From: Halobacteriovoraceae bacterium
Lineage (GTDB): Bacteria > Bdellovibrionota > Bacteriovoracia > Bacteriovoracales > Bacteriovoracaceae
Assembly: GCA_002711995.1 (NCBI GenBank)
Contig: PASN01000014.1
Span: 62,001-126,000, forward strand
Length of the DNA stretch: 64,000 bases
Direction: 5' to 3'
Positions 23,434 to 31,726 of the stretch are shown one piece after another; the stretch's first letter is position 1, and the number at the start of each line of letters is the position of its first letter. Both the position numbers and the translations under genes were made by a program. The notes beneath the pieces are model-generated. The model was given only the letters and a program-made list of their open reading frames with translations, searched no databases and was not told where the DNA came from.

Positions 23434-23739
23434 TTATTTACAATCAACACGGGAAGTGAAGTTGTAGCCTTCGCTTTCCGTTCTTTGTAAAAGCCTTTTT
23501 GCAAGCTCCTTCTCTGCCACATCATTTTTGCTGTCCACTTGCTCTTGAATGACAGCGGTTATTTTTGCGTTTTTCTCTGGTCCCTTAAAGGTGCTTATAA
23601 AGCAGTCTTGCTCTTCTTGCATTTGTTGAATTTGATCTTGCTTCTCGTGCGCGTCCAATGCCTCTATGCCCTGTGGTATTCCTACTTGGGTTGCATAAGT
23701 TGCTGCGGAAGCAAATAACATAAATGTGAGTATTCTCAT
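23434..23739 (-). CDS. Small exported protein, unknown function
   Basis: 101 residues with signal peptide (MRILTFMLFASAATYA). Mature part is Gln/Glu/Lys-rich and helical (DAHEKQDQIQQMQEEQDC), with two cysteines (EQDCFIS and the penultimate residue of RVDCK), probably one disulfide. The stop is one base from the convergent SDR stop, so the two genes share their 3' ends. AGGAGG lies before the ATG. Confidence 0.7.
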   Translation of the reverse strand: MRILTFMLFASAATYATQVGIPQGIEALDAHEKQDQIQQMQEEQDCFISTFKGPEKNAKITAVIQEQVDSKNDVAEKELAKRLLQRTESEGYNFTSRVDCK

Positions 23740-23820
23740 CGATCCTCCTTGTTAGGCCATTATACTTTGCCCCCATTAAGGAATTCAAAGATCTGGCCTA
23801 TACCTTTGCTGGGCGCAGGG

Positions 23821-24444
23821 TTAGGGAGTAACCTCATACTCTAGGGGCTGATCAGTTTTACCTCTTAAGGCCAAATCAACCATTGCACAGGCCACATGGC
23901 GCGCTTTAATGGGAGAGTATCTTGCGGGGAGAACGAACTTGAGAAGTGGGGATAGAAATTGCCCAATATCTTCCCCCAATCGAGTTTCTGTCCGGTCTCC
24001 AAGAAGCAAAGATGGACGCACAATTGCGAGTTTTTTTAGGGAAGCGTTTTTGAGTTCATATTCAAGCTCTCCTTTAACTTTGTTATAAAAAAATGGAGAG
24101 CTTTTATTTGCGCCGATCGCGCTTATAACTACAAAGCCTTGGTGTTTTGTTTTAGAAAAGTTCCTGGCAAAGCTTAGAGGAATTTCTAGATCCACTTTTC
24201 TAAATGCTTCCTTGGAACCGGCCTTTTTAATTGTGGTTCCCAAGCAGCAAAACATAAAGTCCGCTGAAACATCAAGGTTCTGAATTTGATCAAAATCCAC
24301 GATCTCCTCTTTGAGTTTTGCATGCTCTATGCCTAATGAGCGCCTGTTGAATGCTACAACTTCTCTAAAACTCTCTGATTCAAGGAGAAGTCTTAATAAA
24401 TGACCTCCCACGAGACCAGTTGAACCTAATATGATTGCCTTCAT
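23821..24444 (-). CDS. NAD(P)-binding protein, TIP30/HTATIP2-like
   Basis: About 207 residues from the ATG at 24444 (MKAIILGSTGLVGGHLL). The Rossmann motif GSTGLVGG is followed by FNRRSLG, FCCLGTTIKKAGS and VISAIGANKSSPFFYNKVKGELE, which contains the YxxxK catalytic pair of extended SDRs and matches the NAD(P)H-binding HTATIP2/YbjT-like group. No Shine-Dalgarno is visible; TATAAT ends 7 nt before the ATG, so the mRNA may start at the start codon. Function in bacteria is unclear. Confidence 0.85.
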   Translation of the reverse strand: MKAIILGSTGLVGGHLLRLLLESESFREVVAFNRRSLGIEHAKLKEEIVDFDQIQNLDVSADFMFCCLGTTIKKAGSKEAFRKVDLEIPLSFARNFSKTKHQGFVVISAIGANKSSPFFYNKVKGELEYELKNASLKKLAIVRPSLLLGDRTETRLGEDIGQFLSPLLKFVLPARYSPIKARHVACAMVDLALRGKTDQPLEYEVTP

Positions 24445-24524
24445 GCGGGACATTATAGATTTTGCACATTGTAAAAACCACCAAAATTTCGTATGTAGAA
24501 CTATTGTCAATCAAAGGAGGGCCT

Positions 24525-25463
24525 GTGGCCGCTTACACTAGACTCAGCGAAGATGATGTCGCTGAAATACTTTTTCTATATGGCTTCGAAGATATTAAAG
24601 AAGTAGAGCCTTTAAGCTTAGGCATTTCAAATTCCAATTATCGCTGTTCCCTTGGAAATAGTGACGCTGTTATCCTAAAGGTTTCCAATGACAAAGGGAT
24701 TTCAGAGATGCAGGAAGAACAAGAGATCTTGGAGGCCTTAGGGGAATTTCCATTCACCCTGACTCCTTATAAAACTAAAAGCAACGCTTCCGTATACACC
24801 TGGAAGGAGCTCTATGGAGCTGTTTTTCCATTTGTAAGTGGAAGCAAGTCTATGGGGTCTCTTGAAGATCTAGAACAACTTGGCGAAGCTCTAGGCCTTC
24901 TTCACATGTTCTCAATAGAGCATGACCTTTCCAATAAGGGCTTCAGATGCCACTCAAAGGTAGGATACGACTTAACTGGCGTACTAGAGTACTGCGAGCT
25001 GGAAAACTCACTAGAGGAGTTTAGAGTCGCCTGCTCCGATCTATTTGCAAAAGATGAAGTGAAGTTGTGGAAAGAGAGCAACCTGCCCAAAGGCCTCATT
25101 CACGGAGATCTCTATATAGACAACGCCTTGTTTGAAGATGGAAAGCTTCAGATGCTTCTTGATTTTGAGCAGTCTGGGATTGGATGCTTTCTTCAAGATA
25201 TTGGAATCAGCGTGTCTGGTAGCTGTCTGAGCCGTGATGGGGTTGATTTGGATATGGTTGAGGCCTTTTTAAAAGGGTATCAGTCTCAAAGAAAACTTAC
25301 CGATGAGGAATCAAAGCTTCTAAACTTTTCAATCACTCTTGGACTTATGGAAATATCTTTATGGAGGATTAAGCGGTTTCATGAAGGAGATCTGGATCCA
25401 CTTAAGAGAGAATCTTTTAGAGAGTTGATTCAACTGGCAAAAAAATTTAAGGATAGTCTTTAA
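24525..25463 (+). CDS. Kinase of the APH fold, homoserine kinase type II-like
   Basis: 312 residues starting at GTG 24525 because AAAGGAGG lies 4 nt upstream. Motifs of choline/aminoglycoside-kinase folds: LGISNSNYRC (glycine-rich loop), VILKVSN (ATP-lysine), catalytic loop LIHGDLYIDNALF and LLDFEQSG (metal binding). The pattern is closest to ThrB of the type II family, which phosphorylates homoserine in threonine synthesis. That would link it to asd and lysC in this window, but it lies 27 kb away without thrC or hom, so the substrate is an inference. Confidence 0.82.
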   Translation: MAAYTRLSEDDVAEILFLYGFEDIKEVEPLSLGISNSNYRCSLGNSDAVILKVSNDKGISEMQEEQEILEALGEFPFTLTPYKTKSNASVYTWKELYGAVFPFVSGSKSMGSLEDLEQLGEALGLLHMFSIEHDLSNKGFRCHSKVGYDLTGVLEYCELENSLEEFRVACSDLFAKDEVKLWKESNLPKGLIHGDLYIDNALFEDGKLQMLLDFEQSGIGCFLQDIGISVSGSCLSRDGVDLDMVEAFLKGYQSQRKLTDEESKLLNFSITLGLMEISLWRIKRFHEGDLDPLKRESFRELIQLAKKFKDSL

Positions 25464-25498
25464 GTTGTCTTAAGGGCCAGGACGCCCCGTGCGATGCA

Positions 25499-25523
25499 TT
25501 ATGGGGACAAAGTGTCCCCATAA
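25499..25523. terminator. Hairpin between convergent genes
   Basis: TTATGGGGACA and TGTCCCCATAA form a perfect 11-bp stem with a 3-nt loop in the 71-nt gap between two convergent genes. T tracts on both sides are weak, so this may be a shared terminator of reduced strength. Confidence 0.6.
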
Positions 25524-25534
25524 AATGGTGCCGT

Positions 25535-26302
25535 TTAGCCCCTTCTTCTTCTTCCTGCTGGAATACTTCTTCTAGGAGATCTTCCACCGTTTCCTGGAGG
25601 ATTGTAACGCGGACCTCTAGGAGCTGGTCTAGTGCTTGGTCTTCTCGGTGATGGCGCGGGCCTTGTGCTTGGTCTTCTAGGAGCTGGAGCTGGTCTTGTG
25701 CTCGGTCTTCTAGGAGCTGGAGCTGGCCTATGTCTTGGGTTTCTTGGTGCCGGTCTAGTTCTCGGTGGTCTTGGAACCGGAGCTGGTCTGTGTCTTCTAG
25801 GGTTTCTAGGCGGATCGTATCTTCTATGAGGGTACCTTGGAATTGGCTCATATCTTCTGTGTGGATATCTTGGGATTGGGTCGTAGCTTCTTCTTGGGTA
25901 TCTATCTCTAAGCTGATTCATAGTATAGCTTAAATCGTAATAAGCATTCTCAACTCTTCTCATGTCGTATTCAAGAGAGCCGCTGTAATCATATGAGTTT
26001 CTATAAGCGTTTTGAAGTGCTGTGAATGCTGCAACAATGCTTATGTTGTAGTCGCGGAAGATTTCTGCGCAATTTGATGCATGGCGAACAGTTCTTTCAA
26101 AGCTCTCAGAGTTTCTCCAAAGTCTTTTTGCTGTTTCTTGAACACTGTACTCACCTTGGCGAGATGCATCGTAAGCTAGGTCTGAAGAGCTGTGCTGTAG
26201 ATCATTTACATCGTTAATAACGTCTCTTGTATTCGCGCAGTATGCGAGTACCGAGGTTGAAGTGAATAGGGCCGCGGCTGCGACAAGCAGTTTAACATTC
26301 AT
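25535..26302 (-). CDS. Exported protein with Arg/Pro repeat tail
   Basis: 255 residues from the ATG at 26302 with AAGGAGG upstream; the signal peptide is MNVKLLVAAAALFTSTSVLA. Residues 20-140 are helical with two cysteines (AYCAN, SNCAEI). From about residue 140 the sequence becomes basic and proline-rich: YDPIPRYPHRR-type repeats, then three near-exact copies of RRPSTRPAPAP, ending SIPAGRRRRG. Such tails bind polyanions, cell wall or membranes; function unknown. Repeats at DNA level make copy-number change likely. Confidence 0.82.
   Translation of the reverse strand: MNVKLLVAAAALFTSTSVLAYCANTRDVINDVNDLQHSSSDLAYDASRQGEYSVQETAKRLWRNSESFERTVRHASNCAEIFRDYNISIVAAFTALQNAYRNSYDYSGSLEYDMRRVENAYYDLSYTMNQLRDRYPRRSYDPIPRYPHRRYEPIPRYPHRRYDPPRNPRRHRPAPVPRPPRTRPAPRNPRHRPAPAPRRPSTRPAPAPRRPSTRPAPSPRRPSTRPAPRGPRYNPPGNGGRSPRRSIPAGRRRRG
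25619..25729 (-). repeat. 33-bp tandem repeat within coding sequence
   Basis: About three consecutive 33-bp units encoding RRPSTRPAP[AS]P inside the Arg/Pro-rich gene. The units are nearly identical at DNA level and in frame, so slippage would change the tail length by 11 residues without a frameshift. Confidence 0.85.
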
Positions 26303-26373
26303 AGTAATCCTCCTTAGATTGTTGCTGCCTATGTCAGCAATCAAAGCGCCAAGTTTTGTATTGTAAGAAAAAG

Positions 26374-27441
26374 TTAGATAAGCTTTTTCTTTTTAAAAAA
26401 TATCAGCATGCCAACTGAGATCGATATCATGACAAGCCACACAATAGGGTAGGCATAGCGCTCATCTAACTCCGGCATAAATTTAAAGTTCATTCCATAC
26501 AACCCAGTGATAAAAGTCAGAGGGATAAAAATGGTGGAATAAACCGTGAGGAACGTTAATACCTTATTTGTTCTAAGGTCAATGTTCGTTGCGTAAATAT
26601 TAAGAAGGTCACTGGCCATGTCTCTGTATGAGCTTGCGGCATTGGTGATTTGCTCTATATGGTCTTTAAGATCATTCAGGTAATCATTTAGGTTGCAATC
26701 AAACAAAGTGTCCTGGTGATTGATCATGATTCTAATTGACTCTCTGATAGGGAGGATGAGTTTTTGAAGCATTAAAAACTCGGTCCGAAGTCGATAGATG
26801 TCTTTTGTTAGGTTTTTCTCATAGCGCTGTTGATTGGCCACTAAAACCTCAAGCTCCTCAACGTTGTTTCCAAGTCTCTCAACTACCGCAAGATATTTGT
26901 CCACAACAGCATCTATTAAGGAGTAAAACAGGAAGTCCTCATTCTGTTCCCTTATTTTTCCATAACTTCTTTCAAGCCTTCGAATCACATACTCAAATAC
27001 GTTTGTGGGACGTTCGCAAAAGGTGAGCACGTAATCTTCTCCAACAAAAAGCCCTAAGTGGTTATACTCCACCAGTTTCGCGGTCTCATTAAGATGAACA
27101 TTTTTCATGAGAAAGAAGAGTTGGTCTTTAAGATCCTCAAATTTTGGGTGATGGTCCGTGTTTAAAATATCCGCAAGTTGAAGACTTGGTAGGTTAAAGG
27201 ATGACTTTATATTATTAAAAAACTCTTCACGTCCAAAGCCTTCAAAATGGTACCAGTGCACAAAGTCCTCAGAATGCTTGATGTCAGGTTTGAGGTCCGT
27301 TGCTTGAATTTGTTCGCAGGTGAAGTGGGATGCGTTGTACTGAATATAGAAGCCGTTGACCTCTGTGGAAGCGTTTTGAACAAATAAGGTTCCGGGCTCG
27401 GTACCGGATTTCTCTTCGGCGTTTTGTATTAGTCTGGCCAT
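26374..27441 (-). CDS. corA: CorA magnesium/cobalt transporter
   Basis: 355 residues. The long cytosolic part (about 1-290, including the helical stretch KNLTKDIYRLRTEFLMLQKL) is followed by two membrane helices; the loop signature YGMNF directly follows the first (LTFITGLYGMNF), and the end is KKKKLI. CorA pentamers carry Mg2+, Co2+ or Ni2+ inward. There is no Shine-Dalgarno; a good promoter (TTGACC-17-TAGACT) ends 6 nt before the ATG, so this gene is probably read from a leaderless mRNA. Confidence 0.93.
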   Translation of the reverse strand: MARLIQNAEEKSGTEPGTLFVQNASTEVNGFYIQYNASHFTCEQIQATDLKPDIKHSEDFVHWYHFEGFGREEFFNNIKSSFNLPSLQLADILNTDHHPKFEDLKDQLFFLMKNVHLNETAKLVEYNHLGLFVGEDYVLTFCERPTNVFEYVIRRLERSYGKIREQNEDFLFYSLIDAVVDKYLAVVERLGNNVEELEVLVANQQRYEKNLTKDIYRLRTEFLMLQKLILPIRESIRIMINHQDTLFDCNLNDYLNDLKDHIEQITNAASSYRDMASDLLNIYATNIDLRTNKVLTFLTVYSTIFIPLTFITGLYGMNFKFMPELDERYAYPIVWLVMISISVGMLIFFKKKKLI

Positions 27442-27447
27442 TGGCCT

Positions 27448-27476
27448 AGTCTAAGTTTTGTGAAATGGCCGGTCAA
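27448..27476 (-). promoter_or_regulatory. Promoter of corA, abutting its start codon
   Basis: On the minus strand TTGACC (27471-27476), 17-nt spacer, TAGACT (27448-27453), then AGGCCA and the ATG. Transcription would begin at or within a base or two of the A of ATG, leaving no room for a ribosome binding site. Confidence 0.75.
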
Positions 27477-27509
27477 AACTCTGGCCTTGATAAGGCCTAA
27501 ACAGAATTA

Positions 27510-28622
27510 CTATTTTTTGTAAGGGAGGTGATTCGCTAAGTGGCCCATCTGCTCCTGCATGATTTTATTCTCTTGGGTCACATGCTTTTCTATCGCTTCA
27601 TGGATTGGCTCTATAGAGAGTTTATGACTGCTAAGAATTTCCACAGGCCTAAACCCTCTTAAAAGCTTTTGCTCGCCTTGCGCTCCGGCCTCAAAAAGTT
27701 TAAGGCCATGACGCATGCAATACTCGATGCCTTGATAGTAGCTTAGTTCAAAATGAAGATATTGAATTTCTTCTTCCGGGTAAACACCCCAGTACATTCC
27801 ATACAATGTTGTTTCGCTTTTGATGAAGTACGACATGGCAATCATTCGTTCTGCTTTGAAGGCCGCAATCACGACTGTGTTTTTCGAATACTCTGACTCC
27901 ATTAATTCAAAAAACCTTTCGTTTAGGTATGCCTGACTATATTTTTTATCAATGGTCGTTAGGTAGAGGGCGTACACTTCGGATACTTGTGTTGGCGTTA
28001 AGCTTTCCAGAACTTTAATCTCTATGTCTGAATCTTTAATTGCTTGGCGTTCCTTCTTTACTTGTTTCCTCTTCCTGGCCTTGAGGTTTTGCAAGAAGTC
28101 ATTGAAGTCTTTATATATGACGTCAAAGTGGTATTGAATTGTTTTTCGCGAAAAGTGTCCAAGCTCGTTAAGTAAAGAGTCTTGTTCTTTTGTAGCAAAT
28201 AGGAAGTGAGAGGAGCTTAAGGCCTTATTGCCCGTTAAGAGTGAATCGTATGCCGCTAAAAGCGCTTTTTCTGTTTCGACATTGTTGGCGATGATTTTTG
28301 AAACATTCACCGGTGTAAACGGAAGGGCGCATATTAATTTGGGATAATAGGGGATGCCGTGTCTTTGGTAAAGGTCGGCCCATGCCCAATCAAAAATAAA
28401 CTCCCCATAACTATCATTCTTAATATAACAAGGTAGAAAACCCTTAACTTCATTCTCTTCAATAGCTAGGAAGTAAACTGGAGTCCATCCAGTTCCTGGG
28501 CCAACTATTTTTGAATTCTCGCACAGTTTAAAAAATTGTGGATCCTGAAAAGGATTATTGTTTTTTAAAGGGCTCAGGTCCCTTTTGCATGAATTTAGAT
28601 TTGAGTGGATTTCAATTTTCAC
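27510..28622 (-). CDS. GNAT-fold protein (DUF482/FemAB-like)
   Basis: 370 residues starting at GTG 28622 with AGGA upstream. The pattern NPFQDPQFFKLCENS, then GWTPVYFLAIEENEVKGFLP, then FDWAWADLYQRHG and YYPKLICALPFTPV is characteristic of the DUF482 family of acyl-CoA N-acyltransferase-fold proteins; the C-terminal GNAT half includes YGMYWGVY, HFELSYYQGIEYC and GLKLFEAGAQGEQKL. The reaction is unknown; relatives transfer aminoacyl or acyl groups. Cytosolic. No partner gene is adjacent. Confidence 0.88.
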   Translation of the reverse strand: MKIEIHSNLNSCKRDLSPLKNNNPFQDPQFFKLCENSKIVGPGTGWTPVYFLAIEENEVKGFLPCYIKNDSYGEFIFDWAWADLYQRHGIPYYPKLICALPFTPVNVSKIIANNVETEKALLAAYDSLLTGNKALSSSHFLFATKEQDSLLNELGHFSRKTIQYHFDVIYKDFNDFLQNLKARKRKQVKKERQAIKDSDIEIKVLESLTPTQVSEVYALYLTTIDKKYSQAYLNERFFELMESEYSKNTVVIAAFKAERMIAMSYFIKSETTLYGMYWGVYPEEEIQYLHFELSYYQGIEYCMRHGLKLFEAGAQGEQKLLRGFRPVEILSSHKLSIEPIHEAIEKHVTQENKIMQEQMGHLANHLPYKK

Positions 28623-28712
28623 AAACTTATCCTAACACGGCCTTAAAGATTTGCCCTAAGTCAAAGGCATGTCTACGTGTGTTTTTAATATGTTTCTGTC
28701 ATATTTTAAATC

Positions 28713-29477
28713 ATGAAAGCTTTATTATTATTTTTATTGTGTAGTGTCAGCTCCTTCGGGATCGATACCAAAGAATTCATTTACGAAGTGGAAGGGCAAA
28801 AGTATCAGGGATACATTGCTTCTCCTGAGGGGGATAAAAAAGTACCTGGGGTTATTGTTGTACATGAATGGTGGGGACATAATGATTATCCTCGAATGAG
28901 GGCCGACGAGCTTGCAAAAGAAGGTTATGTCGCATTTGCAATTGACTTGTTTGGAAAAGGCAAGGTCGCCACACATCCTAAAAAAGCAAAAGAGTTTGCT
29001 TCCAGTGCGATGGGGGACATGGATGGCCTTGAAAAAAAGTTTAAAGAAGCTTTATCGATTCTTAAAAAAAGAGATGATGTTGACCAAGACAAAGTAGCAG
29101 CGATTGGTTTTTGCTTCGGGGGCACCGTTGTTCTTCAAATGGCAAAACGAGGTGTCGACCTTGACTTATTGGCAAGCTTTCACGGAGGGCTTCCCGAAAA
29201 ATATGATATCCCCAAAAGAAAAGATAACCCAAAAGTTTTGATCTTCAACGGTGCGGCAGATCCAATGGTCACAAAAGACCAGCTTAGTGGAATTGAAAAA
29301 TCTCTTAAAAGCGCAGATGTTGATTACACTATCAAAAACTACGAAGGCGCCAAGCACGCTTTTACCAATCCAGGAGCATCTGAAATCGGTAAAAAGTATG
29401 AAATGCCGCTTGAATATAACAAGAAAGCTGCTAAAGACTCTTGGAGCAAACTTCTTAAGTCCTTAGATAAGCTTTAG
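28713..29477 (+). CDS. Exported dienelactone hydrolase-like enzyme
   Basis: 254 residues with signal peptide (MKALLLFLLCSVSSFG). Family features: VHEWWGHNDYPRMRADELAKEGY, then cysteine nucleophile elbow GFCFGG in AAIGFCFGGTVV, acid in FNGAADPMV and histidine in AKHAFTNPG. Dienelactone hydrolases use Cys-Asp-His on lactones or esters. The periplasmic location and lack of aromatic-degradation genes nearby suggest a general esterase role rather than chloroaromatic breakdown. Confidence 0.92.
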   Translation: MKALLLFLLCSVSSFGIDTKEFIYEVEGQKYQGYIASPEGDKKVPGVIVVHEWWGHNDYPRMRADELAKEGYVAFAIDLFGKGKVATHPKKAKEFASSAMGDMDGLEKKFKEALSILKKRDDVDQDKVAAIGFCFGGTVVLQMAKRGVDLDLLASFHGGLPEKYDIPKRKDNPKVLIFNGAADPMVTKDQLSGIEKSLKSADVDYTIKNYEGAKHAFTNPGASEIGKKYEMPLEYNKKAAKDSWSKLLKSLDKL

Positions 29478-29510
29478 GTCTTCCTGGGGACTCCATAGAA
29501 CTGTCAAGGT

Positions 29511-29531
29511 TTGCTTTATTTCTTAAAGCAA
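29511..29531. promoter_or_regulatory. Perfect hairpin in the intergenic gap
   Basis: TTGCTTTA and TAAAGCAA form an 8-bp stem with a TTTCT loop between the hydrolase and the cysteine-rich protein gene. TTGCTT in the left arm and TAGACT at 29533-29538 are 16 nt apart and could be a promoter, so the palindrome may be an operator overlapping it. It could also be a weak terminator. Confidence 0.35.
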
Positions 29532-29544
29532 GTAGACTTAAACA

Positions 29545-29976
29545 ATGAAAAAATTCATTTGTCTTTTTCTTCTTAATACTTTGTCTGTGTTCGCATGTGA
29601 CAACCCTTACGAGTGTGCATCTAAGGACGAAAAGAATATTAAGGTTCAGACGCTTGAACTGCAAAACTACATCAAACAAAGACACAGTCTTCTCAATACC
29701 CCTGTCAAAGTTAAAGGGAAGTTTCATCCTCCAAGGCCGTGCCCTAAATGTCCTCCTAAGGCCATGTGCAAGCCATGCCCAACTGCATACTTTTATCTGA
29801 ATTCAGCGGATGGAAAGTCTCAAATTGGAGTGAACTTTTCACCGGCACATCAATTGAAAAAAGAATTAAAAGGTGGTCAGGCAATTACAGTCTTGATTGA
29901 GTATCGAGGAGAAAGAGGAAACGGTGTCAACTCACCATTTGGATTCTTTGTTTTGAAAGACGATACGATCTATTAA
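29545..29976 (+). CDS. Exported cysteine-rich small protein, unknown function
   Basis: 143 residues with signal peptide (MKKFICLFLLNTLSVFA). After CDNPYECASKDE there is a cysteine/proline cluster HPPRPCPKCPPKAMCKPCP that could bind metal or form disulfides. The C-terminal half (TAYFYLNSADGKSQIGVNF, AITVLIEYRGERG) looks like a small beta-barrel fold. No recognised family. A terminator hairpin follows at 30001. Confidence 0.75.
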   Translation: MKKFICLFLLNTLSVFACDNPYECASKDEKNIKVQTLELQNYIKQRHSLLNTPVKVKGKFHPPRPCPKCPPKAMCKPCPTAYFYLNSADGKSQIGVNFSPAHQLKKELKGGQAITVLIEYRGERGNGVNSPFGFFVLKDDTIY

Positions 29977-30000
29977 TTTTTAAGTAACAAAATTATTAGA

Positions 30001-30028
30001 ATGGCCGTCTATGATTTAACGGCCATTT
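30001..30028 (+). terminator. Probable terminator
   Basis: ATGGCCGT (30001-30008) pairs with ACGGCCAT (30019-30026), followed by TTGCCTTCTT. It lies between the cysteine-rich protein gene and the convergent GNAT-nitrilase gene. Confidence 0.65.
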
Positions 30029-30039
30029 GCCTTCTTCAT

Positions 30040-31581
30040 TTATTTGGAGTTATGCCACTTTACAGAGTAAAGATCGTGTCTTCTGTCTTTTAAGTTTTGG
30101 ACAGTACCATTGTTTCTCGCTTCTAAAAGAGCATCAAGTCTTAAGTCTGCAAATGCAACTGTCTCAACGTTTGGAGTCGTGTCCGCTGCAATGCCATCTC
30201 TAGAGAATGGAAAGTCACATGGAGTTAATATACAGCTTTGAGCATACTGGATGTCCATGTTGCTAACCTTTGGAAGGTTTCCAACGTTTCCGCTCATAAC
30301 AACATAAATTTGATTCTCCACAGCTCTTGCCTGACAACAGTATCTTACTCTTAAATAACTTTGCCTCTCATCAGTCATAAATGGAACAAATAGAATTTGA
30401 ATACCCTGATTTACCAAGTGTCTGGTAAGTTCTGGAAACTCACTGTCGTAGCAGATTAATACTCCGATAGGGCCACAGTCAGTTGGAATGACTTTAATCT
30501 TGTCACCACCTTGAATGTTCCACCAGTATGCCTCATCTGGTGTGGGGTGAATCTTAGCTTGTTCGTGAAGCTCTCCGTTTCTTAGACAGATATAGGAGAT
30601 GTTTTTGATCGCCCCATCTTTCATGGTGCTTGGGTGTGAGCCGCCAATGATGTTTATGTTGTATTTTATGGCAAGCTCTCTTAAGAGATTTTTCACATCA
30701 TCTGCGTATTCAGTCATTCGCTCAATTGCCACGTGAGGCTTTACCTCCTCGTTTTCAATGGAGAGAAGCTGCATTGTGAAGTATTCGGGAAATACCACAA
30801 AGTCCGAGTTATAGTTTGAGGACACATCAACAAAATAGCGAACAATCTCAGCAAACTCATCAAAGTTCTTAATCTTTCGCTGCTGATATTGAACTGTTGC
30901 AAGTCTTACTACGTTTTTTTGAGGAGGTTGGCCTTTGATGAGGCTATCCTGATTGTACTCAGGATTTTCCCAAATGAGGTGAACGGCGTTGCCCATAGAC
31001 TCTTTATCATCTGGAAGGTAGTTCTTTAAAACACCAAGGACTTCGAAGCCATTTCTTAGCTGAAAGCCAAGAGCTGGATCTCTAAACGTCTTGTCCTGAA
31101 CCTTTTCAATGTATTCCTCCACACTGGAAACACGTTTATGTCTTCTTCTGTAGTTTGGAATTCTTCCAGCAAATACGATTCCTTTAAGTCTGTAGTGTTT
31201 TACAAGCTCTTTTCTTGCGTTGTAGATTCGCTGGCCTATTCTTTGGCCTCTTTGTTCTGGGTCCACAAAGATCTCATAACCATAAAGGAACTCACCGTCT
31301 TTTTCATGGGTGGTTCCAAAGCCGCCACCTGTAATAGAGTTCCAGGTATGCTTTCTTTTAACCTTCTTTTCGGATAGGCGAATTGAAGCGCTATAGGCAA
31401 CAAGTTTACCGTTTAACTCCACAACCATGCACCCTTCTGCGTAGTTGGTGATTTGACCTAAGATCATTTCCGGTGGATAGGGAGGCAGGTTCGGATATAC
31501 CTTGTTGTTAAGGTTTATAATCTCTGCGACATCTTCGCTTCGCGCTTGGCGAACTAGTAGTTGAGCTTTGTTTTTCTTCAT
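30040..31581 (-). CDS. GNAT acetyltransferase-nitrilase fusion
   Basis: 513 residues. Residues 1-210 are a GNAT domain (VRQARSEDVAEIINL, then DPEQRGQRIGQRIYNAR with the acetyl-CoA RGxGxG-like loop). Residues about 225-510 are a carbon-nitrogen hydrolase with the Glu-Lys-Cys triad: FVVFPEYFTM, EQAKIHPTPDE and GVLICYDSEFPEL. This two-domain architecture is known in bacteria but its substrate is not; an amide is probably both formed and hydrolysed, or sensed. Cytosolic. TATGAT ends 6 nt before the ATG and no Shine-Dalgarno is visible, so a leaderless mRNA is likely. Confidence 0.92.
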   Translation of the reverse strand: MKKNKAQLLVRQARSEDVAEIINLNNKVYPNLPPYPPEMILGQITNYAEGCMVVELNGKLVAYSASIRLSEKKVKRKHTWNSITGGGFGTTHEKDGEFLYGYEIFVDPEQRGQRIGQRIYNARKELVKHYRLKGIVFAGRIPNYRRRHKRVSSVEEYIEKVQDKTFRDPALGFQLRNGFEVLGVLKNYLPDDKESMGNAVHLIWENPEYNQDSLIKGQPPQKNVVRLATVQYQQRKIKNFDEFAEIVRYFVDVSSNYNSDFVVFPEYFTMQLLSIENEEVKPHVAIERMTEYADDVKNLLRELAIKYNINIIGGSHPSTMKDGAIKNISYICLRNGELHEQAKIHPTPDEAYWWNIQGGDKIKVIPTDCGPIGVLICYDSEFPELTRHLVNQGIQILFVPFMTDERQSYLRVRYCCQARAVENQIYVVMSGNVGNLPKVSNMDIQYAQSCILTPCDFPFSRDGIAADTTPNVETVAFADLRLDALLEARNNGTVQNLKDRRHDLYSVKWHNSK

Positions 31582-31726
31582 AGATCAATCATAACAATAG
31601 TTTGAAAAACTAGCTACAAATGTAAGGTTTTGGACAAATTTGCTTAGAGTGACTTAACGAAAATCTAGGTTTGGCAAATTTTCAACTCTAGTGTCTTAGT
31701 CTTCTTTTTAAGCTACAAATACAGTC

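Noticed and set aside
25619-25729. CRISPR-like repeat array
   Set aside because: Units are contiguous without spacers and in frame within a gene, so they are coding tandem repeats.
25632-25829. Plus-strand Gly/Leu-rich frame
   Set aside because: Mirror image of the Arg/Pro repeats on the other strand; repeats keep all frames open. No start signals.
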